Positions 39,432-48,438 of a stretch of 64,000 bases of DNA are shown one piece after another (the stretch's first letter is position 1; every line of letters begins with the position of its first letter). Source of the stretch: Haloechinothrix halophila YIM 93223 (GTDB lineage Bacteria; Actinomycetota; Actinomycetes; Mycobacteriales; Pseudonocardiaceae); NCBI RefSeq assembly GCF_000504245.1, contig NZ_KI632509.1, positions 3,809,502-3,873,501 on the forward strand, given 5' to 3'. The translations under genes were made by a program, and so were the position numbers. The notes under the pieces were generated by a model, which was given only the letters and a program-made list of their open reading frames with translations, was not told the origin of the DNA and made no database searches.

Positions 39432-40037
39432 GTGCTGGTAGTTGCGGTGGTAGGCGCGCTGATCACGACGCTGATCGGGCTGCGCTACGCGGGGGAACGC
39501 GAGGCGAGCGCGGTCGACACCGTCATCGAGGACGTCCTCGTTGGCGCTGTCGGGTCCGGTGACCTGGCGTGGCTGCTGGTGATGCCGTCGGAGCCGCAGG
39601 TGGTGCTGCCGCTGGCAGCGCTGCTGGCCACGGTCTGTCTAGTGCAGCGCCGGTGGCGTGGCGCGGCGTTCGCGGCGGCCGCTCCGCTGCTGGCGGTCGC
39701 GCTCAATACGTGGGTGCTCAAGCCCGCGTTCGGCAGGCTGGCCGAGGGCCACCTCGCGTATCCAAGCGGCCACACCGTCAGCATCGTCGCGGTCAGCGCG
39801 GTGTTGGTGCTGCTGGCGCGGCCGGGCGTCGCGCGCTGGGTTGCCGCGGTCGTGGGTGCGGCGGTCTCTCTCGGTGTGGGTGTCGCGCTGGTGACGCTGG
39901 ACTTCCACTACCCAACCGACGTCCTCGGCGGGATTGCGTTCGCGCTGACCGTGGTGCCGCTGGTGGCGCTAGCGTTGCGCCGGTTCGGGTCGGAAGTCGG
40001 AACTCGCGACAGCGAAGGTGCAATTCACGCGGATTAA
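39432..40037 (+). CDS. PAP2-family phosphatase (membrane)
   Basis: A 201-residue membrane protein with about six TM segments. The PAP2 motifs are visible in part: NTWVLKPAFGRLAEGH (KxxxxRP-like, weak), YPSGHTVSIVAVSAVLVLL (PSGH) and LVTLDFHYPTDVLGGIAFA (SRxxxxxHxxxD-like). These enzymes dephosphorylate lipid or isoprenyl phosphates at the membrane surface. GTG at 39432 (VLVVAVVGALI) is preferred; an ATG at 39408 is possible. The 3' end runs into a tandem repeat that codes its last residues. Confidence 0.8.
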   Translation: MLVVAVVGALITTLIGLRYAGEREASAVDTVIEDVLVGAVGSGDLAWLLVMPSEPQVVLPLAALLATVCLVQRRWRGAAFAAAAPLLAVALNTWVLKPAFGRLAEGHLAYPSGHTVSIVAVSAVLVLLARPGVARWVAAVVGAAVSLGVGVALVTLDFHYPTDVLGGIAFALTVVPLVALALRRFGSEVGTRDSEGAIHAD

Positions 40038-40077
40038 GGTGCAACTCGGCGCATTTAAGGTGCGACTCGCGGGCGGT
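40015..40077 (+). repeat. Three 21-bp tandem repeats at the end of the PAP2 gene
   Basis: The block aaggtgc(a/g)a(c/t)tc starts at 40015, 40036 and 40057, an exact 21-bp period. The first copy encodes the last residues of the PAP2 protein and the last ends just before the zapE stop codon, so the convergent genes are separated only by this repeat. Confidence 0.8.
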
Positions 40078-40078
40078 G

Positions 40079-41089
40079 TCAGCCTGCGTCGCGTGCCAGT
40101 GCGGTCAGGCGGCTGATGGCGCGGAGGTATTTCTTGCGGTAGCCGCCGTGCAGCATCTCGTCGGTGAACAGCTCCGAGAGCGGCTTGCCCGAGGTCACGA
40201 CCGGGATCGCGCGGTCGTAGAGCCGGTCGGCGAAGGCCACCAGCCGCAGCGCGACGCCCTGGTCCGGCGCCGCTGTCACGTCTCGCAGGTGCACCGCGCT
40301 GACGCCGTCCACGAGCGTGCCGTACTTGGACGGGTGCAGCCGCGCCAGATGCCCGCACAGCGCGTCGAAGTCGTCCAGTGTGGCGCCCTCGCGCGCGGCG
40401 GAGTCGGTCAGTTCGTCCTCGCTGACCGGTTCCGGCGCGTCCGGCAGGCCGCGATGACGGTAGTCGGGGCCGTCGACGCGCACCACGTCGAACCGCGCGG
40501 ACAGCGCGTGGATCTCACGCAGGAAGTCCTCGGCGGCGAAGCGGCCCTCCCCCAGCTTGTCCGGCAGCGTGTTGGACGTCGCGGCGACGTGCACGCCGGT
40601 GGCCATCAGCTCCTGGAGCAGCCGGGTGACCAGCATGGTGTCGCCGGGGTCGTCCAGCTCGAACTCGTCGATCGCTAGGAGCGTGTGCCCGGAGAGCCGG
40701 CGGACCGCTTCGGTGAAGCCGAGCGCGCCGACCAGGTTGGTCAGCTCGACGAACGTGCCGTACGCCTTGGGGCCGGGCACCTCGTGCCACAGCGAGGCGA
40801 GCAGGTGGGTCTTGCCGACGCCGAACCCGCCGTCGAAGTACAGCCCCCGCGTGGCGTCAGACGAGCGCGAGCCGAACAGCGACCGCAGACGCCCGCGCTT
40901 GCCGGTGCCCCCGCTGACCCGCTCGGCGAACGCCGTGCCCTCGGCGACGGCGGCGGCCTGGCTCGGTTCGTCGGGGTTCGGCACGTAGGTGCTGAACCGG
41001 ACGACGTCGAACCGAGGCGGCGGTACGAGCGCGGCGACGAGTTCGTCCGCCGCGAGCTCTGGCACGCGATCGATCAGCTGGCCTGGCAC
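40079..41089 (-). CDS. zapE: Cell division ATPase ZapE (AFG1-like)
   Basis: A 336-residue AFG1/ZapE ATPase: PPRFDVVRFSTYVPNPDEPS at the N-terminus, Walker A GLYFDGGFGVGKTHLLASLW near residue 90, LLAIDEFELDDPGDTMLVT (Walker B), VHVAATSNTLPDKLGEGRFA, and a C-terminal VALRLVAFADRLYDRAIPVV. GTG at 41089. ZapE acts at the division septum in proteobacteria; in actinobacteria the role is less clear. Divergent from the RibD-like gene. Confidence 0.9.
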   Translation of the reverse strand: MPGQLIDRVPELAADELVAALVPPPRFDVVRFSTYVPNPDEPSQAAAVAEGTAFAERVSGGTGKRGRLRSLFGSRSSDATRGLYFDGGFGVGKTHLLASLWHEVPGPKAYGTFVELTNLVGALGFTEAVRRLSGHTLLAIDEFELDDPGDTMLVTRLLQELMATGVHVAATSNTLPDKLGEGRFAAEDFLREIHALSARFDVVRVDGPDYRHRGLPDAPEPVSEDELTDSAAREGATLDDFDALCGHLARLHPSKYGTLVDGVSAVHLRDVTAAPDQGVALRLVAFADRLYDRAIPVVTSGKPLSELFTDEMLHGGYRKKYLRAISRLTALARDAG

Positions 41090-41131
41090 GGTCCGAGCGT
41101 AACGGCGCGACCGGTGTGATCAGATGGAGCC

Positions 41132-41902
41132 GTGCACACGCTGTGGCCCCTGACACCCGGACAATCACCGGACAACCCCGCTCAGGACGCCGTCACCGAC
41201 GCCGACCTCGAGCGGATCTACGCCTACCCCGATGATCTCGATCGGCCGTGGGTCCAGGTCAACTTCGTCAGCTCCGCCGACGGCGCCGCCGCGCTCGGCG
41301 GACTGTCCGAAGGTCTGTCGCACCCGGCGGACAAACGTATCTTCGCGCTGGGCCGCGACCTGGCCGACGTCGTGCTGGTCGGTGCGGGCACCGCCGTCGC
41401 GGAGCAGTACACCGGCGTCAAGCGCGGCGAACGCCGTAAGGAGCGCAGGCAGCGGTTCGGGCTGGCGCCGATCCCGCCGATCGCGGTGGTCAGCGCGCGG
41501 TGCTCGCTGCCGCTCGACTCCCCGGTGCTCACCGACACCCACGTTGCGCCGATCGTGTTCACCACGGACGCCGCGCCGCACGAGCGCCGATCCGCGCTGG
41601 CCGACGCGGGCGCGGAGATCGTCGTCGCGGGTGACGGGCATGTGCATCTGCCGTCGGTGCTGCACGAACTGGGCGAGCGCGGCCTGCTGCGGATCAACTG
41701 CGAGGGCGGTCCCAGGCTGCTCGCCAGCATGGTGGCGGCCGACCTGGTTGACCAGCTGTGCCTGACGCTCGCGCCGGTACTCACGGGCGCCGGCGCGGAG
41801 CGGATCGTGACCGGCGCGGTCACCGATGCGCCGCGCGAGTTGGCGCTGGCCTCGGTGCTGCACGAGGATGGCTTCCTGATGCTGCGCTACCGCAGGCGGT
41901 GA
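41132..41902 (+). CDS. Pyrimidine reductase-like protein (RibD C-terminal domain)
   Basis: A 256-residue dihydrofolate-reductase-fold protein: VQVNFVSSADGAAALGGLSE, FALGRDLADVVLVGAGTAVA EQY..., GERGLLRINCEGGPRLLASM and VADQLCLTLAPVLTGAGAER-like C-terminus (VDQLCLTLAP). This is the RibD_C family found alone in actinobacteria, often annotated as pyrimidine reductase. NADPH-dependent reduction of a riboflavin-like or other pteridine substrate is possible; exact substrate is not known. ATG/GTG start at 41132. Confidence 0.85.
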   Translation: MHTLWPLTPGQSPDNPAQDAVTDADLERIYAYPDDLDRPWVQVNFVSSADGAAALGGLSEGLSHPADKRIFALGRDLADVVLVGAGTAVAEQYTGVKRGERRKERRQRFGLAPIPPIAVVSARCSLPLDSPVLTDTHVAPIVFTTDAAPHERRSALADAGAEIVVAGDGHVHLPSVLHELGERGLLRINCEGGPRLLASMVAADLVDQLCLTLAPVLTGAGAERIVTGAVTDAPRELALASVLHEDGFLMLRYRRR

Positions 41903-41974
41903 CTGGCTCACCGCACGCTCACCCGCGTCGTGCCATCCTCGAAAGGACCGGACCACAACGCAGAGGGGACGACC

Positions 41975-43531
41975 GTGGCTCGTGTTCGGCCTGCCGCGCG
42001 GCGCGCGCTGCTGCTTGGCGCCGTGCTGCCTGCGCTGCTCGCTGGCTGCACGGTGGGGCCGTCCGACCGCCCCGCTGTGCTCGCCCGTGACGGTAATCCC
42101 CAGCCGAGCACGGAGACGCCGCGGGACGAGGCCCCGCTGCCGCCGCTCGGCACGCAGAGCGACGACCTCGTGCCGTGGGCCGACTGCGACGAGCGCACCC
42201 GCCGTGCGCTCGACATGCCGGAGCGGCGGGACGCGGGCACGGTGCGCTACTCCTGCGCCACCGTCCCCAGCACGCTCGACGCGCCGCAGCTCCCCGACCG
42301 GGGGGTGCTGCGGATCTCGGTGCTCAAGGCGGAGTCGGGCACCGGCGGCGACCGGATTCCGCTGCTCGTCGTCAACGACATCGACGGCGAACCGGGCACG
42401 GTGTTCGCGGCGCGGCTCGCGGCCCAGCTGCCCGACGAGCTGCTGAAGCAGTTCTCGATCATCGGTGTCGACCGCAGGGGTACCGGCGAGTCGAATCCGA
42501 CCGATTGCATCCCGGCGAAGGTGCGGGGCGAGCTGCTCAGCTTCGACCCGGCCGCCACCGACCTCGATCCGCTGTTCGACGCGACGCGTGAGGCAGGCCA
42601 GGAGTGTGCGCTGATCCTGAAGAACCAGCAGGGCGCGCTCGACACCTGGCGCACCGCCGGTGACCTCGACGAGGTCCGGCGGCAGCTCGGCACGCCGTTC
42701 CTGCACGTGCTCGCGCGCGGCGAGGGTTCGGGGGTAGTGCAGGCCTATGCGCAGCGATTCACCGACAAGCTCGGCAGGGTGGTGCTCGACGGCATCCCCG
42801 ACCCCTCCGAGCAGGCACAAACCGTGCTGGAAGGCAGGGCGGCCGGCGCGGAGGACACCCTGGACGCCTTCGCCAGCGACTGCGACTCCCGGAGCTGCCC
42901 GCTCGACGACCCGCGCGACGCGGTGTCGCGGCTGCTGGACACGCTGCGGCAAGGCGATAGCCAGCTGCCGCCCGGTCTCGCCACCCGCGCGATCCTCACC
43001 GGGCTCGGCGAGCCGGACCGCTGGCCCGCGCTGGCGAAAGCCATCGACGCCGCACTGGACGACGACGTCCGGCCGCTGGCCGAGTTCCTCGGTCCGCTCG
43101 GCACGGACAACCCGCACCCGTCGGTGCTGGACGCGGCCCTGGCCACGGCGTGCAACGACACCCGCACCCGGCTGGCGCCGCCACGCATCGCCGAGCTGGC
43201 GGACGACTGGCGAGAGCAGCATCCGGTGTTCGGCGGCCTGCTCGCGCAGCGGCTGGTGTGGTGCAGCCAGTGGCCGGTGCGCCGCGAACCGGTGGCTGAT
43301 CCCGCCATGCGGGGTGCCCCGCCGGTCCTGGTAGTGAGCACGGCGGCCGACCCGCGCACGCCCGAGCTGGGCACCAAGCGCACGGCGCAGCAAATGCCGT
43401 CTTCGGTGCGAGTCGGCTGGGAAGGTGCTGGCCACGGCGCGGTCGGCCGGTCGGATTGCGTCACCAAGGAGGTCGCCGGGTTCCTGGTGGACGGGAATGT
43501 GCCCAGCGAGGGCGTGACCTGCCCGCCGTAA
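41975..43531 (+). CDS. Secreted alpha/beta-hydrolase lipoprotein, nucleophile apparently missing
   Basis: A 518-residue lipoprotein: signal peptide RALLLGAVLPALLAGC with a lipobox cysteine, then an alpha/beta-hydrolase with C-terminal TAP-like domain (FSIIGVDRRGTGESNPTDC, VVLDGIPDPSEQ, VLVVSTAADPRTPELG with the acid, GWEGAGHGAVGRSDCV with the His). Where related proteases and hydrolases have GYSYGT, this one reads ARGEGSGVVQAYA, so by alignment on the following QxYA the Ser is replaced by Gly. The GTG at 41975 follows GAGGGGAC. It may be inactive, or use a shifted serine. Cytology: exported and membrane-anchored. Confidence 0.8.
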   Translation: MARVRPAARRALLLGAVLPALLAGCTVGPSDRPAVLARDGNPQPSTETPRDEAPLPPLGTQSDDLVPWADCDERTRRALDMPERRDAGTVRYSCATVPSTLDAPQLPDRGVLRISVLKAESGTGGDRIPLLVVNDIDGEPGTVFAARLAAQLPDELLKQFSIIGVDRRGTGESNPTDCIPAKVRGELLSFDPAATDLDPLFDATREAGQECALILKNQQGALDTWRTAGDLDEVRRQLGTPFLHVLARGEGSGVVQAYAQRFTDKLGRVVLDGIPDPSEQAQTVLEGRAAGAEDTLDAFASDCDSRSCPLDDPRDAVSRLLDTLRQGDSQLPPGLATRAILTGLGEPDRWPALAKAIDAALDDDVRPLAEFLGPLGTDNPHPSVLDAALATACNDTRTRLAPPRIAELADDWREQHPVFGGLLAQRLVWCSQWPVRREPVADPAMRGAPPVLVVSTAADPRTPELGTKRTAQQMPSSVRVGWEGAGHGAVGRSDCVTKEVAGFLVDGNVPSEGVTCPP

Positions 43532-43597
43532 CCTGCCCACTGTGACCGCCGCGCGGCACCCGCTCGCTGGCCGCCGCTCTGGTTACCATGCGCTGTC

Positions 43598-45349
43598 ATG
43601 ACCGCAGCGCCACCTCCCAGCGTCCGCCGCGCCCGCGATGATTCCGCCCACGAACTGGGCTTCACCCGGCAGCACGCCGTGCGGTGGCTCGCTCCCCGGG
43701 TGCTCATCGCGACCGGTGCGAAGGCTCTGCTGGCGGCGATCTTCGGCGCCTACGCCGACAAGCGGGAGTTGCAGGGCTCCCTGCCGTGGGAGGTGTACCG
43801 GTACACGAGCGACGGGAGCGGCACCGACGGCGGCGAGCTGTGGCTGGACTACGTGGCCGACCTCGGCGACGGCTTCGACGCCACCTACTCGGTCGCCACC
43901 GTGCTCGCCCAGCGGGAGATCGACGTCGGCGACGCCACGCTGCCGCGCGGCAGGCTGCTGGTCATGGGCGGCGACCAGGTCTACCCGGCGGCATCGATCC
44001 AGACGTACCGGGACCGCACCAGGGGCGTCTATCAGGCCGCGTTCCCGGAACCAGACGGCGAGCCGAGGCCAGCGCTGTTCGCGCTGCCCGGTAACCACGA
44101 CTGGTACGACGGGCTGACGGCGTTCCTGCGGGTGTTCGCCCAACAGCGGTCGTTCGGCGCGTGGTGTACCGAGCAGACGCGCAGTTACTTCGCGGTCGAA
44201 CTGCCGCAGCGCTGGTGGTTGTTCGCGATCGACACCCAGTTCGACGACCACATCGACGCGCCACAGCTCGCCTACTTCGCCGAGGCGGCGGCACGGCTGG
44301 AACCCGGTGACGCGGTGATCCTCTGCACGCCATCGCCAGCCTGGGTGTACGCGGGATCGCACGCCGGTGAGGCGGCCTACGACATCATCGAGTTCTTCGA
44401 CGCCGAGTTCGTCCGCCCGGCGGGCGCGTCGATCCGGGTCATGCTCTCCGGCGACAAGCACCACTACTCCCGTTACGCCGAGCGCGACGGCTCGCGGCAG
44501 AACATCACCTGCGGGCTGGGCGGGGCGTATCTCGCCGCGACGCACGAGTTGCCAGAGCAGGTCGAGCTGCCGCCGCCCACGACGCGGGTGCGGGAGGCGG
44601 AGCCGCGTGGGACCTACGACCTGGCAGGGCGGTACCCGAGCAAGTGGCAGTCACGACTGTTCGCGGCGGGCATCTTCCGGCTGCCGTGGCGCAATCCCGG
44701 CTTCTGGGGCATGACGGGACTGGTGCAGTCGGCGGTGACGCTGGCGGTGCTGTTCGGCATCGCTGGCCCGTTCGGTGGCGGAGAACGTGGGTTCTTCGCA
44801 CTTGTCGCCAGCTGGACGCCCGCGGTGATCCTCGGCGGGCTGCTGGTGCTGGCCGGGATCTTCTTCGCCAGAATGGACTCGCACACGCCGCGCAGACCGG
44901 CGACAGTGGCCGGTTCGCTGCACGGCGTCGCGCACATCGCGCTGAACGTGACCTGGGCGTTGGGCATCATCCAGCTGCACCGGCTACTGCCGCCCAACCT
45001 GGTGACGGAATGGACGACGCTGCTGCTGATCGTGGTCGGCACGCCGCTGGTGCTCGGGTTCGCGCACAGTGAGCTGGTCGCGGCGTACCTGGTGATCGCG
45101 AGCCGGTTCGGCATCAACCTCAATGAGGTGATGGCGGGCCAGAGCATCGAGGACCACAAGGGATTCCTGCGACTGCACATCGCCACCGACGGCACGCTGA
45201 CCATCCACCCGATCGCGATCAGCCAGGTGTGCCGGACGTGGCGCGCCGACCCCGATGGCGCACCAAGCGACCCGTTGCTGCGGCCGGTCGGCGTCCCGCC
45301 CGCACCAACCCGCATCGAGGAGCCGATCGTGGTGCCCCGGGCGGAGTGA
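43598..45349 (+). CDS. Membrane-anchored metallophosphoesterase
   Basis: A 583-residue protein. Calcineurin-type metallophosphoesterase motifs are LLVMGGDQVYPAA, ALPGNHDWYDGLTAF and VMLSGDKHHYSRYAE, in the order GDxx, GNHD and GDxHH. The second half has about four to five TM helices (GMTGLVQSAVTLAVLFGIAG, AVILGGLLVLAGIFFA, TTLLLIVVGTPLVLGF) and a soluble C-terminus. ATG at 43598. Two-metal phosphodiesterase or phosphatase activity is expected; substrate unknown. Confidence 0.88.
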   Translation: MTAAPPPSVRRARDDSAHELGFTRQHAVRWLAPRVLIATGAKALLAAIFGAYADKRELQGSLPWEVYRYTSDGSGTDGGELWLDYVADLGDGFDATYSVATVLAQREIDVGDATLPRGRLLVMGGDQVYPAASIQTYRDRTRGVYQAAFPEPDGEPRPALFALPGNHDWYDGLTAFLRVFAQQRSFGAWCTEQTRSYFAVELPQRWWLFAIDTQFDDHIDAPQLAYFAEAAARLEPGDAVILCTPSPAWVYAGSHAGEAAYDIIEFFDAEFVRPAGASIRVMLSGDKHHYSRYAERDGSRQNITCGLGGAYLAATHELPEQVELPPPTTRVREAEPRGTYDLAGRYPSKWQSRLFAAGIFRLPWRNPGFWGMTGLVQSAVTLAVLFGIAGPFGGGERGFFALVASWTPAVILGGLLVLAGIFFARMDSHTPRRPATVAGSLHGVAHIALNVTWALGIIQLHRLLPPNLVTEWTTLLLIVVGTPLVLGFAHSELVAAYLVIASRFGINLNEVMAGQSIEDHKGFLRLHIATDGTLTIHPIAISQVCRTWRADPDGAPSDPLLRPVGVPPAPTRIEEPIVVPRAE

Positions 45350-45386
45350 AGGGCGTCGGCCCTCGGACACACGCACGATTCACCCG

Positions 45387-45584
45387 GTGGTGCTCAGTAC
45401 CCAGGCACTGATCTCACCGGCGTTGACTGGTCCTGACTTCCCGCACGTCAACTTCCTGTTCTTCTGGAGAAGCCACCTACTGCTGACGGTCGCCGCCCTG
45501 CTCGCCACTGTGTGGGCTCTAATGACCTTCCTGACTGGGTGGCACGACGCTCGTGCGTCCGATCGTGCCGGTCCCCGTCGCTAG
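45387..45584 (+). CDS. Small single-TM membrane protein
   Basis: A 65-residue ORF beginning with GTG 45387 (or 45390): VVLSTQALISPALTGPDFPH then VNFLFFWRSHLLLTVAALLA and TVWALMTFLTGWHDARASDR. It has a single hydrophobic helix and a basic C-terminus, and ends before a hairpin. No homology recognised; codon use is consistent with coding. Confidence 0.42.
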   Translation: MVLSTQALISPALTGPDFPHVNFLFFWRSHLLLTVAALLATVWALMTFLTGWHDARASDRAGPRR

Positions 45585-45616
45585 AATCGCCGATGATCGA
45601 AAACCTCCCCATCGCC

Positions 45617-45638
45617 GCGCTGTCTTAGGCGACAGCGC
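45617..45638. terminator. Terminator hairpin
   Basis: Arms gcgctgtc (45617-45624) and gacagcgc (45631-45638) are exact complements with a six-base loop. It lies between the convergent small membrane ORF and the glycosidase gene, which ends at 45647. Confidence 0.75.
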
Positions 45639-45646
45639 CCGATCCA

Positions 45647-47539
45647 TCACACACACGCCGACGGGCCAACGAGCGTGCCCACTAGACCTAGGCAGGTGAC
45701 GGCGGCGGCGGCCGACCACGCTTGCGGTCGGCACGCGGCTGGATAGGGCACCGGCTGGGACCATTCGCTGCAGTCGTGGCCTGAGTGCAACTCGGGCATT
45801 CGGTAGCGGAAGCCTTCGGCGGCGTTGAGCAGTCCGTCGACGATAATGGCCGCTTCCTTGTGGTTGCCGGTTCGCGTCATACCGTGCGCGATAATCGCCG
45901 AGTCGTGCGCCCATACCGCGCCGACGTGGTAGCCCAGCTGCCAGTACCCGCCAGACTCGGTCGACAGAGTCCGCACGCCGTAACCGGAGTACATGGCCGG
46001 CCCTGTCAGGAGGCGGGCGATGCGGGACTCGGCGTCGGCGTCGAGGATGCCGGTGCCGAGGAGGTGCCCGATGTTGCTGGCGAGCGCGTCGACCGCCCTG
46101 CCGTCGCGATCGAGTGCAATGGCCGGGTAGGTGCCCTCGTCGGTGGTGACCCAGAAGCGCTCGTTGAACCGGGCGCGAAGGTCGGCGGCCCAGGAACGCC
46201 ATCTCTCAGCGCCCTTCTCGCCGAACGCATCGAGGAGTTCGGCCGCTCCTGTCGCCGCCTCGTGGGCGTAGCCCTGCACCTCTGACAGCGCGATGGGCCC
46301 GGCGGCGAGTCGCCCGTCGCGCCATTGGATCGAGTCGCCGGAGTCTTTCCAGCCCTGGTTCGACAACCCATTGCCGTTACGGTCGAAGTAGGAAATGAAG
46401 CCGTCTGCGCCCGCTGAGGCCGCGAGCCAGTCCAGCGCTGCCCTCAGGTTCGGGATGAGCTCGGCCACCTCCTCCCTGGGCATCCCGGCCCGCCATGCCT
46501 CTCTCAGCAGGCAGACCCACAATGCGGTTGCGTCGACCGTGCCGTAGTACAGCGACGGCAGCGAGATCCCCTCGCCTGGCATCTCGAAGGCCGAAGCACG
46601 CAGCTCATGCGCGATCTTGCCGGGCTGTTCTTCGGTCACCGCGTCATCGCGCGTGCCCTGCAGGCGGGCGAGCACCCGCAGTGTGGAGGCGGCGATTGAG
46701 ACGTCAACCGGGAGCATCATGCGTGCCGCCCAGATCGAGTCGCGACCAAACAGGGTGAAGAACCAGGGCGGCCCAGCCGCGAGAAAGGCGTCCTTCGGGT
46801 GGTCGGGCAGCGCGAGCCGGAGTGCGTGCAGGTCGTCGAGGGCGGTCCGCACCCAGAGCGCCAGGCGCGGGTCGACGCCATCGGTTGGCAGTTCCCAGTC
46901 CGACGGCATGGAAGGAGAGCACACGACCAAGCTCGGGTCGTGCATGGTGGCCGACCACGTCAGGACGACCTGTGTGCCGGGTTCGACGCGGAACCGCCAT
47001 TCAAGGCACAACCGGTCGGGTTCGATCCGCCACTGCCCGCGGTCCGCCGCCAGTTCGAACGAAGCGTCGCCGCTGGTGACCGTCACGCGGTCGCCGACAA
47101 CGGTGGTCCGCCAGGGCCGAGGCTCGCCTATTCCCGCCTTGACCTCCTGCAACGGCTCGAAGTCCGGTTCGACGACCAGCTGGAGCGTCGCCTCGGCCGC
47201 TGTCGCGAGGGCGGATCGGATGACGATCGTCTCACGCATCTGTCCTTCCGCGACAGTGCGGGTGCGCGCCAGGTCGATGTGCGGATCGGGCGCGGCGTCG
47301 TCGATGCCGCGCAGGATCGCTCCGAACACGGCCGTGCGTGCGGTGCTCTCGTCGACGGCGATCTCTTCCGGGCGTTCGCCGTTGACGTCGATCCAGAGCC
47401 CGCGCAGGAACCGGCGATCGCCGTGGAACAGGCCGTCGATCGCGCTGGTCATCGCGCCATCGGACCGTGACCAGGCCTGAGTCGGCGCGTGCAGGGCTAT
47501 GACGGCATCGTGCAAAAGCGGCTGGCGGCCGGTACTCAT
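45647..47539 (-). CDS. Amylo-alpha-1,6-glucosidase / glycogen-debranching-type glycosidase
   Basis: A 630-residue protein of the GDE-type glucosidase family. N-terminal domain: MSTGRQPLLHDAVIALHAPT and LWIDVNGERPEEI; the (alpha/alpha)6 catalytic barrel includes PPWFFTLFGRDSIWAARMML, ISLPSLYYGTVDATALWVCL, SNQGWKDSGDSIQWRDGRLA and AIIAHGMTRTGNHKEAAIIV. A conserved acid is in the FGRDS and WKDSGD elements. Such enzymes hydrolyse terminal alpha-glucosyl linkages. ATG at 47539 overlaps the permease stop (ATGA), so it is the last gene of a sugar-uptake operon. Confidence 0.85.
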   Translation of the reverse strand: MSTGRQPLLHDAVIALHAPTQAWSRSDGAMTSAIDGLFHGDRRFLRGLWIDVNGERPEEIAVDESTARTAVFGAILRGIDDAAPDPHIDLARTRTVAEGQMRETIVIRSALATAAEATLQLVVEPDFEPLQEVKAGIGEPRPWRTTVVGDRVTVTSGDASFELAADRGQWRIEPDRLCLEWRFRVEPGTQVVLTWSATMHDPSLVVCSPSMPSDWELPTDGVDPRLALWVRTALDDLHALRLALPDHPKDAFLAAGPPWFFTLFGRDSIWAARMMLPVDVSIAASTLRVLARLQGTRDDAVTEEQPGKIAHELRASAFEMPGEGISLPSLYYGTVDATALWVCLLREAWRAGMPREEVAELIPNLRAALDWLAASAGADGFISYFDRNGNGLSNQGWKDSGDSIQWRDGRLAAGPIALSEVQGYAHEAATGAAELLDAFGEKGAERWRSWAADLRARFNERFWVTTDEGTYPAIALDRDGRAVDALASNIGHLLGTGILDADAESRIARLLTGPAMYSGYGVRTLSTESGGYWQLGYHVGAVWAHDSAIIAHGMTRTGNHKEAAIIVDGLLNAAEGFRYRMPELHSGHDCSEWSQPVPYPAACRPQAWSAAAAVTCLGLVGTLVGPSACV

Positions 47540-48438
47540 CCCTTGACGGCCCCTCCTGTGGTGTTCGTGATGTGTCGTTGGAAGATGAAGAACAGGACCG
47601 CGACCGGGATCGTCATGATCGCCGCGGCCGCGAGTTTGAGTGGGTACTGCGTACCTTGACTGAGCTGGCCCGACGCCAGTGCGGCGACGCCCTTGGTGAG
47701 GGTGGTCAGTTCAGGAGACTGGGCTGAGACGATGAAATGGCTCAACTCGTTCCACGACCCTTGGAACGAGAGGATGACGATGGTGATCAGCGCCGGTCGG
47801 GCCATGGGCAGCACGACCGACCAGTAGATGCGGAAGGCTCCAGCCCCGTCGATTCGGGCCTGCTCCTCCACCGACCGAGGGATGGACTCGAAGAAGTTCT
47901 TCATGATGAACACGCCCGCGGCGTCGACTAGCAGCGGGAGGATCATGCCCGCGTACGAGTCGTAGAGCCCGAGTTGGTTGAGCACAAGGAACTTCGGGAT
48001 CAGCAGCACGACCTGTGGCACTGCCATGACGGCCACAAGGGTTCCGAACACCAAACCGCGGCCAGGGAACCGCAACCGCGCCAGCGCGTATCCGGCGAGA
48101 GAGGCGAAGAAGACGCGTCCAATCGTGACCGCCACGGTCACGAAGGCCGAGTTCGCGAACCACACCGGGAAGTCCGAGTGAGCGAACAGCATCTCGTAAG
48201 CCGCGAACGTGAACGTCTGGGGTACCAGCGACACGGCGTTCGAAGCCGCTTCCGCCTCGGTCTTGAACGACGTCGCGATCTGCACCAGGAAGGGCAGAAT
48301 GTAGATCAGCGCGAGGACGACCAGCACCGTGTACAGCCCGATGTCGCCGATCGATCGTATCGAGCCTGGACGGCGGGCGCGTTGCTTCGGGGTCGTCGTG
48401 GCCGACGAGGACTTGGGCGTAAGGGTCGTCGTGGTCAC
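47536..48438 (-). CDS. Carbohydrate ABC transporter permease (MalG type)
   Basis: A 300-residue permease with six TM helices and the EAA motif IPRSVEEQARIDGAGAFRIY followed by WSVVLPMARPALITIVILS, typical of MalG-like subunits. GTG at 48438 overlaps the stop of the other permease (GTGA); an upstream extension is not credible because it starts inside that gene. Works with the second permease and the solute-binding lipoprotein. Confidence 0.92.
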   Translation of the reverse strand: MTTTTLTPKSSSATTTPKQRARRPGSIRSIGDIGLYTVLVVLALIYILPFLVQIATSFKTEAEAASNAVSLVPQTFTFAAYEMLFAHSDFPVWFANSAFVTVAVTIGRVFFASLAGYALARLRFPGRGLVFGTLVAVMAVPQVVLLIPKFLVLNQLGLYDSYAGMILPLLVDAAGVFIMKNFFESIPRSVEEQARIDGAGAFRIYWSVVLPMARPALITIVILSFQGSWNELSHFIVSAQSPELTTLTKGVAALASGQLSQGTQYPLKLAAAAIMTIPVAVLFFIFQRHITNTTGGAVKG

